NCBI GenBank assembly: GCA_030694835.1
Contig: JAUYUF010000045.1
Coordinates: forward strand, 1-9,515
DNA from: Flavobacteriaceae bacterium
GTDB taxonomy: Bacteria > Bacteroidota > Bacteroidia > Flavobacteriales > Flavobacteriaceae
DNA: 9,515 nt
Reading direction: 5' to 3'
Shown: piece by piece, positions 6,838 to 9,515 of the stretch
How positions within the stretch are numbered: position 1 is the first letter of the stretch
Layout: each line of letters begins with the position of its first letter
Notes under the pieces: generated by a model
Databases searched by the model: none
Seen by the model: only the letters and a program-made list of their open reading frames with translations
Told to the model about the DNA's origin: nothing
Position numbers and translations under genes: made by a program

Positions 6838-7296
6838 AATTGTTTTTTCAGAGAAAGGTTTGAAATCTGGAAAATAATTAAGCAGTTCCTCTTCTGTAAT
6901 TACTTTTATGTTTAGATAAAATGCACTTTTAAGTTTTAATGAATCAATATTAGATTTACCTACAATTAAGATATCTATTGAACTATTATAAGCTTTCTCA
7001 GTAATTGCACCATTATCCCATAATAGTTTTGCTAAATCATTTCTATTTCTGAAATATTTTAAATCACCAGTAATAAGTACTTTTTTGCCAGAAAAAAAAT
7101 GCTGATTATAGATTAGATCTTTTTTTTGAAACCGAAAGATGTCATCAATATTTTTTGTGTGATTAAATTCTATTTTTTCTTTGTATTTATTCTTTTTAAA
7201 AGAATTACCGTTTTTTCTAGGATAAAAAAATATAAAGAGATATAGAATAGATATAAAAGAAATAACACTAAATATAATTAATAGTAAATAATTCAT
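6826..7296 (-). CDS. Membrane-anchored single-BRCT-domain protein
   Basis: The 156-residue protein has one strongly hydrophobic N-terminal segment (about 3-25) followed by a basic stretch (Arg27, Lys28, Lys34, Lys35, Lys37). By the positive-inside rule the remainder should be cytoplasmic. After a charged linker, residues about 67-142 match a BRCT domain of the bacterial DNA ligase LigA type: FSGKKVLITGDL (68-79), a helix with DLAKLLWDNGAIT (87-99), SIDILIVG (106-113), SLKLKSAFYLNIKVITEEELLNYF (119-142, quoted as its span). BRCT domains bind DNA ends, phosphopeptides or other proteins. No ligase, nuclease or polymerase domain is attached. It probably has its own promoter at 7314-7321. It overlaps the convergent UbiA-like gene. 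Domain call good, cellular role unknown. Confidence 0.8.
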   Translation of the reverse strand: MNYLLLIIFSVISFISILYLFIFFYPRKNGNSFKKNKYKEKIEFNHTKNIDDIFRFQKKDLIYNQHFFSGKKVLITGDLKYFRNRNDLAKLLWDNGAITEKAYNSSIDILIVGKSNIDSLKLKSAFYLNIKVITEEELLNYFPDFKPFSEKTISEL

Positions 7297-7313
7297 AGCA
7301 AATGATTATGTAT

Positions 7314-7321
7314 CAAATATA
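7314..7321 (-). promoter_or_regulatory. Candidate -7 box for the BRCT gene
   Basis: The minus strand reads TATATTTG, a full TAnnTTTG match, 17 bases before the ATG at 7296. The leader would be about 10 bases. It sits just after the terminator of the preceding gene, which supports independent transcription. No TTG box is evident; the -33 region is part of the terminator T tract. Confidence 0.45.
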
Positions 7322-7336
7322 TAAAATACTTTAAAA

Positions 7337-7365
7337 TAAAAAAAACCACTCCATGGAGTGGTTTT
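7337..7365 (-). terminator. Intrinsic terminator of the nif3 / zinc-ribbon-family operon
   Basis: A perfect 24-base palindrome at 7342-7365 (10-bp stem AAAACCACTC with its complement and a CATG loop) is followed on the minus strand by an uninterrupted T run through 7338. It begins 18 bases after the stop of the coiled-coil gene. The plus strand has only four Ts after the stem, so the main direction is minus. Confidence 0.92.
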
Positions 7366-7383
7366 AATAATTTAAGTTAAATT

Positions 7384-8157
7384 TTAAGAAAATAACTTCT
7401 CAACTGATTCTCTTACTTCATCAGCTAAAACAGAATCAACTAAGATTCGTCCGCTATGTTCATCAGTTATTATTTTTTTACGGGAAGCGATTTCTATTTG
7501 AATTTGTGGTGGAATTGTGAAAAATGAACCTCCAGAAGCGCCTCTTTCAATAGCAACAACTGCTAAGCCGTTAACTACTTTTGAACGAATTCTTTTATAA
7601 GCTTTTAATAATTGTTCATCAATTAAATTGCCATATTCATCAGATTTGCTCAGCAAAATATTCTCTTCTTTTTCAGTTTCTTTCATTATGGCATCTAATT
7701 CTGATTTTTTATGGCCTAAATGTTTGTTTAAATCAGCAGTTTTTTCATTTAATTCTGCAATTATTTCATTTTTTTGAGAAATTTTTAAAGCAAATTCATT
7801 GATGCGTTTTTCAGCTAATTTTATTTCTAAATCTTGATATTCAATTTCTTTTGATAAAGAGTCAAATTCGCGATTATTTCTAACATTTTTTTGTTGTTCA
7901 GTGTATTTTTTAGCCATCTCAGTATAAGATGTAATGGCTAATTTTTTATCCTTGATTTCATTTTCAAGTTGCTCAACTTCTGTTTGAATTTTAGATAAAC
8001 GAGTATTTAAACCAGCTATTTCATCTTCTAAATCTTCCACTTCTAATGGAAGTTCACCTCTTACACTTCTTAATTCATCAATTTTAGAGTCAATGATTTG
8101 TAAAGCATAAAGTGCCTTTAGTTTCTCTTCAACGGTAACTTCTTTCTGTTTAGCCAT
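7384..8157 (-). CDS. Coiled-coil protein of the C4-type zinc-ribbon family, zinc cysteines lost
   Basis: The 257-residue protein has a long antiparallel coiled-coil region (about 8-180, heptad-rich in Leu, Ile, Glu and Lys) and a small C-terminal domain. The C-terminal part carries family hallmarks: FFTIPPQIQIEI (212-223), KKIIT, and HSGRILVD (234-241). In typical homologues (CT398-like, zf-RING_7) this region is a zinc ribbon with two CxxC pairs. Here the positions read Ser208-Gly-Gly-Ser211 and Asp232-Glu-His-Ser235, and the whole protein has no cysteine, so it cannot bind zinc this way. The molecular function is not established for the family, although nucleic-acid or secretion-related roles have been suggested for some members. 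It starts 2 bases after the nif3 stop, so the two genes are co-transcribed and possibly translationally coupled. Confidence 0.9.
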   Translation of the reverse strand: MAKQKEVTVEEKLKALYALQIIDSKIDELRSVRGELPLEVEDLEDEIAGLNTRLSKIQTEVEQLENEIKDKKLAITSYTEMAKKYTEQQKNVRNNREFDSLSKEIEYQDLEIKLAEKRINEFALKISQKNEIIAELNEKTADLNKHLGHKKSELDAIMKETEKEENILLSKSDEYGNLIDEQLLKAYKRIRSKVVNGLAVVAIERGASGGSFFTIPPQIQIEIASRKKIITDEHSGRILVDSVLADEVRESVEKLFS

Positions 8158-8159
8158 CT

Positions 8160-9254
8160 TTATATATAATAAATTGAATTTGTATTTGTTTCTGATAAAA
8201 TGATTGCAAAATTAGGAATTTTTTTTGTAAGATAGTCAACTAATAAATTTTTTGTGAATTGTTCGCTTTCATAATGACCAATATCAACAAGTAAAATTTT
8301 GTTTTCAGCTTTGTAAAATTCGTGATATTTTAAATCTGAAGTGATAAAAGCATCAGCGCCTGCATTAATAGCTTCTTCAATTGCAAAACTTCCTGAACCT
8401 CCTAAAACAGCAACTTTTTTTATTTTATTTTGAAGCAATTTTGAATGCCGAACACATTTTGTATTCATGCTTTTCTTTACAAATTTTAAGAATTCAGCTT
8501 CATTTAGAGTGTTAGAAAGTTCGCCAATCATTCCTAAACCAATATTTTGATTTTTATTATTTAAGGTGATAATTTCATAAGCCACTTCTTCATACGGATG
8601 ATTTTTAAACAAAGCTTTTAAAATTGATTGTTCTAAATGTTTTTCAAAAATAACAGTAATACATGTTTCGTTTTCTTGATGTAGAATTTCTTTTTCACCA
8701 ATTGTTGGATTAGCATTTTTATGAGCTCTATAGGTTCCAAATCCATCCATATTAAAGCTACATTGATCATAATTTCCAATACTTCCAGCTCCAGCATCAA
8801 AAAGAGCTAAACGTAGTTTTTCGGCATCTTTTATCGGAATATAAGTAGTTAATTTCTGAATTGTATGCGTTTTTGGAATTAAGATTTTAGGATTATTAAG
8901 ACCAAGTACTTCACAAATTTTAGCATTAACTCCAATTATAGAATTGTCAAGTGCAGTATGAGTTGCATAAATAGCAATATTGTGTTGAATTGCTTTAATC
9001 ACTACTTTTTCAACATAATTTCTACCTGTTAGTTTTTTTAATCCTGAAAAAATAATGGGATGAAAACTGATAATTAAATTGCAATTTTTATTGATTGCTT
9101 CATCAACTACTTCTTCTAAAGTGTCGAGTGTTACAAGTACTCCTGTGACTTTTTGATTCGGATTTCCAACTAAAAGTCCAACATTGTCAAAATCTTCAGC
9201 ATATGATAAAGGTGCAATTTCTTCAACGATTTTAGTTATTTCTTGAATGGTCAT
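8160..9254 (-). CDS. Nif3-like dinuclear metal centre protein (YbgI/YqfO family)
   Basis: The 364-residue product belongs to the Nif3 family, toroidal hexamers with a two-metal site. It is sometimes labelled GTP cyclohydrolase 1 type 2 homologue, a poorly proven activity. Residues 1-120 and about 240-364 form the Nif3 domain; the middle holds the PII/CutA-like insert found in longer members. Visible features are YAEDFDNVGLLVG (18-30), SFHPIIF with His65 (63-69), ATHTALDN with Asp103 (97-104), and HYESE with His327 and Glu331 as the HxxxE metal ligands. The first histidine of the usual HHP motif is Phe64. I chose the ATG at 9254 rather than the longer open frame to 9395: the family N-terminus begins MTIQEI, and the extension would run through the divergent lpxK start. 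It is co-transcribed with the coiled-coil gene downstream. Confidence 0.95.
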   Translation of the reverse strand: MTIQEITKIVEEIAPLSYAEDFDNVGLLVGNPNQKVTGVLVTLDTLEEVVDEAINKNCNLIISFHPIIFSGLKKLTGRNYVEKVVIKAIQHNIAIYATHTALDNSIIGVNAKICEVLGLNNPKILIPKTHTIQKLTTYIPIKDAEKLRLALFDAGAGSIGNYDQCSFNMDGFGTYRAHKNANPTIGEKEILHQENETCITVIFEKHLEQSILKALFKNHPYEEVAYEIITLNNKNQNIGLGMIGELSNTLNEAEFLKFVKKSMNTKCVRHSKLLQNKIKKVAVLGGSGSFAIEEAINAGADAFITSDLKYHEFYKAENKILLVDIGHYESEQFTKNLLVDYLTKKIPNFAIILSETNTNSIYYI

Positions 9255-9271
9255 AAAAACAATTAAGTATT

Positions 9272-9303
9272 CAAAGTTAAAATATTCAAACGAATAAATG
9301 CAA
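9272..9303 (-). promoter_or_regulatory. Promoter of nif3
   Basis: On the minus strand TTG at 9303-9301 and TAACTTTG at 9279-9272 are separated by 21 bases, within the Flavobacterium-type range. The leader to the ATG at 9254 would be about 10-13 bases. Its position also supports the short nif3 start, since the longer frame would begin upstream of this promoter. Confidence 0.65.
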
Positions 9304-9311
9304 TTCTTTTG

Positions 9312-9319
9312 TATTTTCG
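9312..9319 (+). promoter_or_regulatory. Candidate -7 box of lpxK, very close to the start codon
   Basis: TATTTTCG matches TAnnTTTG at seven of eight positions and ends only 5 bases before the lpxK ATG at 9325. Transcription would start at or within a few bases of the ATG, giving a leaderless or nearly leaderless message. No clear TTG box is seen 17-23 bases upstream. Confidence 0.4.
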
Positions 9320-9324
9320 CATCA

Positions 9325-9515
9325 ATGAAGACATTACGTAAACTACTTTTTCCTTTATCATTACTATATGGATTCATAACATGGATTCGAAACAAATGTT
9401 TTGATTATGGGATTTTAAAATCTCATATTTTTGATATTCCAATTATTTCTGTTGGAAATTTAAGAGTTGGTGGTACGGGTAAAACACCCCAAATTGAATA
9501 TTTGATACGGCTTTT
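9325..9515 (+). CDS. lpxK: Tetraacyldisaccharide 4'-kinase, N-terminal part (runs off the right edge)
   Basis: LpxK phosphorylates the 4' position of the lipid A precursor at the inner face of the cytoplasmic membrane, using ATP. The 63 visible codons include an N-terminal hydrophobic/amphipathic segment (MKTLRKLLFPLSLLYGF, residues 1-17) that attaches the enzyme to the membrane, and the family's P-loop in SVGNLRVGGTGKTPQIEYLI, with Gly49-Gly50-Thr51-Gly52-Lys53-Thr54. The start is well supported: RKLLFP..LLYG directly after the initiator is typical of Flavobacteriaceae LpxK. The gene is divergent from nif3 with 70 bases between the start codons. It implies a lipid A-containing outer membrane. 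Confidence 0.96.
   Translation, partial: MKTLRKLLFPLSLLYGFITWIRNKCFDYGILKSHIFDIPIISVGNLRVGGTGKTPQIEYLIRL

Noticed and set aside
7342..7365. Perfect 24-base palindrome as a possible operator or recombination site
   Set aside because: It directly follows the coiled-coil gene and has a long T run on the minus strand, so an intrinsic terminator explains it fully.
7581..7802. 73-codon plus-strand open frame inside the coiled-coil gene
   Set aside because: It is antisense to a clear coiled-coil coding region, and the hydrophobic translation is what the complement of Glu/Lys-rich codons gives.
9255..9395. Longer N-terminus of the nif3 reading frame starting at 9395
   Set aside because: The extra 47 residues do not look like the Nif3 family, they overlap the divergent lpxK start region, and the nif3 promoter at 9272-9303 lies downstream of that start.

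Overview
The window looks like a chromosomal housekeeping segment from a member of the Bacteroidota, most likely a Flavobacterium-like Flavobacteriaceae. The evidence is strongly AT-rich DNA, promoter-like boxes of the Bacteroidota type (TAnnTTTG with an upstream TTG/TTTG), A-rich TAAAA-like leaders in place of a classical Shine-Dalgarno, and protein sequences typical of that family. I see no phage, insertion sequence, CRISPR array, rRNA or tRNA. No intergenic gap exceeds 300 bases.

Left part (1-1624): two lipoprotein genes on the minus strand, a glutaminyl-peptide cyclotransferase and, downstream of it, the cut-off start of another lipoprotein. They diverge from rpmE2 (type B ribosomal protein L31) on the plus strand, which ends in a clear intrinsic terminator.

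Middle (1645-5815): a probable minus-strand operon read gcvP, then a small protein with a UvrD-tail-like (Tudor/SH3-type) N-terminus, then a YdfG-like short-chain dehydrogenase. GcvP is the glycine decarboxylase of the glycine cleavage system. Its partners gcvT and gcvH are not in the window.

Accessory-looking pair (6004-7296): a plus-strand polytopic membrane protein related to UbiA prenyltransferases but with an eroded first aspartate motif. It converges with, and overlaps by 12 bases, a minus-strand gene for a small protein with one N-terminal membrane anchor and a BRCT domain. These two are the least ordinary genes here.

Right part (7337-9515): nif3 (dinuclear-metal Nif3/YbgI family) and a coiled-coil protein of the C4-type zinc-ribbon family that has lost all four zinc cysteines. 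They form a tight minus-strand pair ending in a perfect palindromic terminator. Diverging from nif3 is the 5' end of lpxK (lipid A 4'-kinase), consistent with a Gram-negative outer membrane. No coherent new multi-gene system is evident. The points worth following up are the membrane-anchored BRCT protein, the motif-poor UbiA homologue, the cysteine-free zinc-ribbon protein and a possibly leaderless lpxK start.
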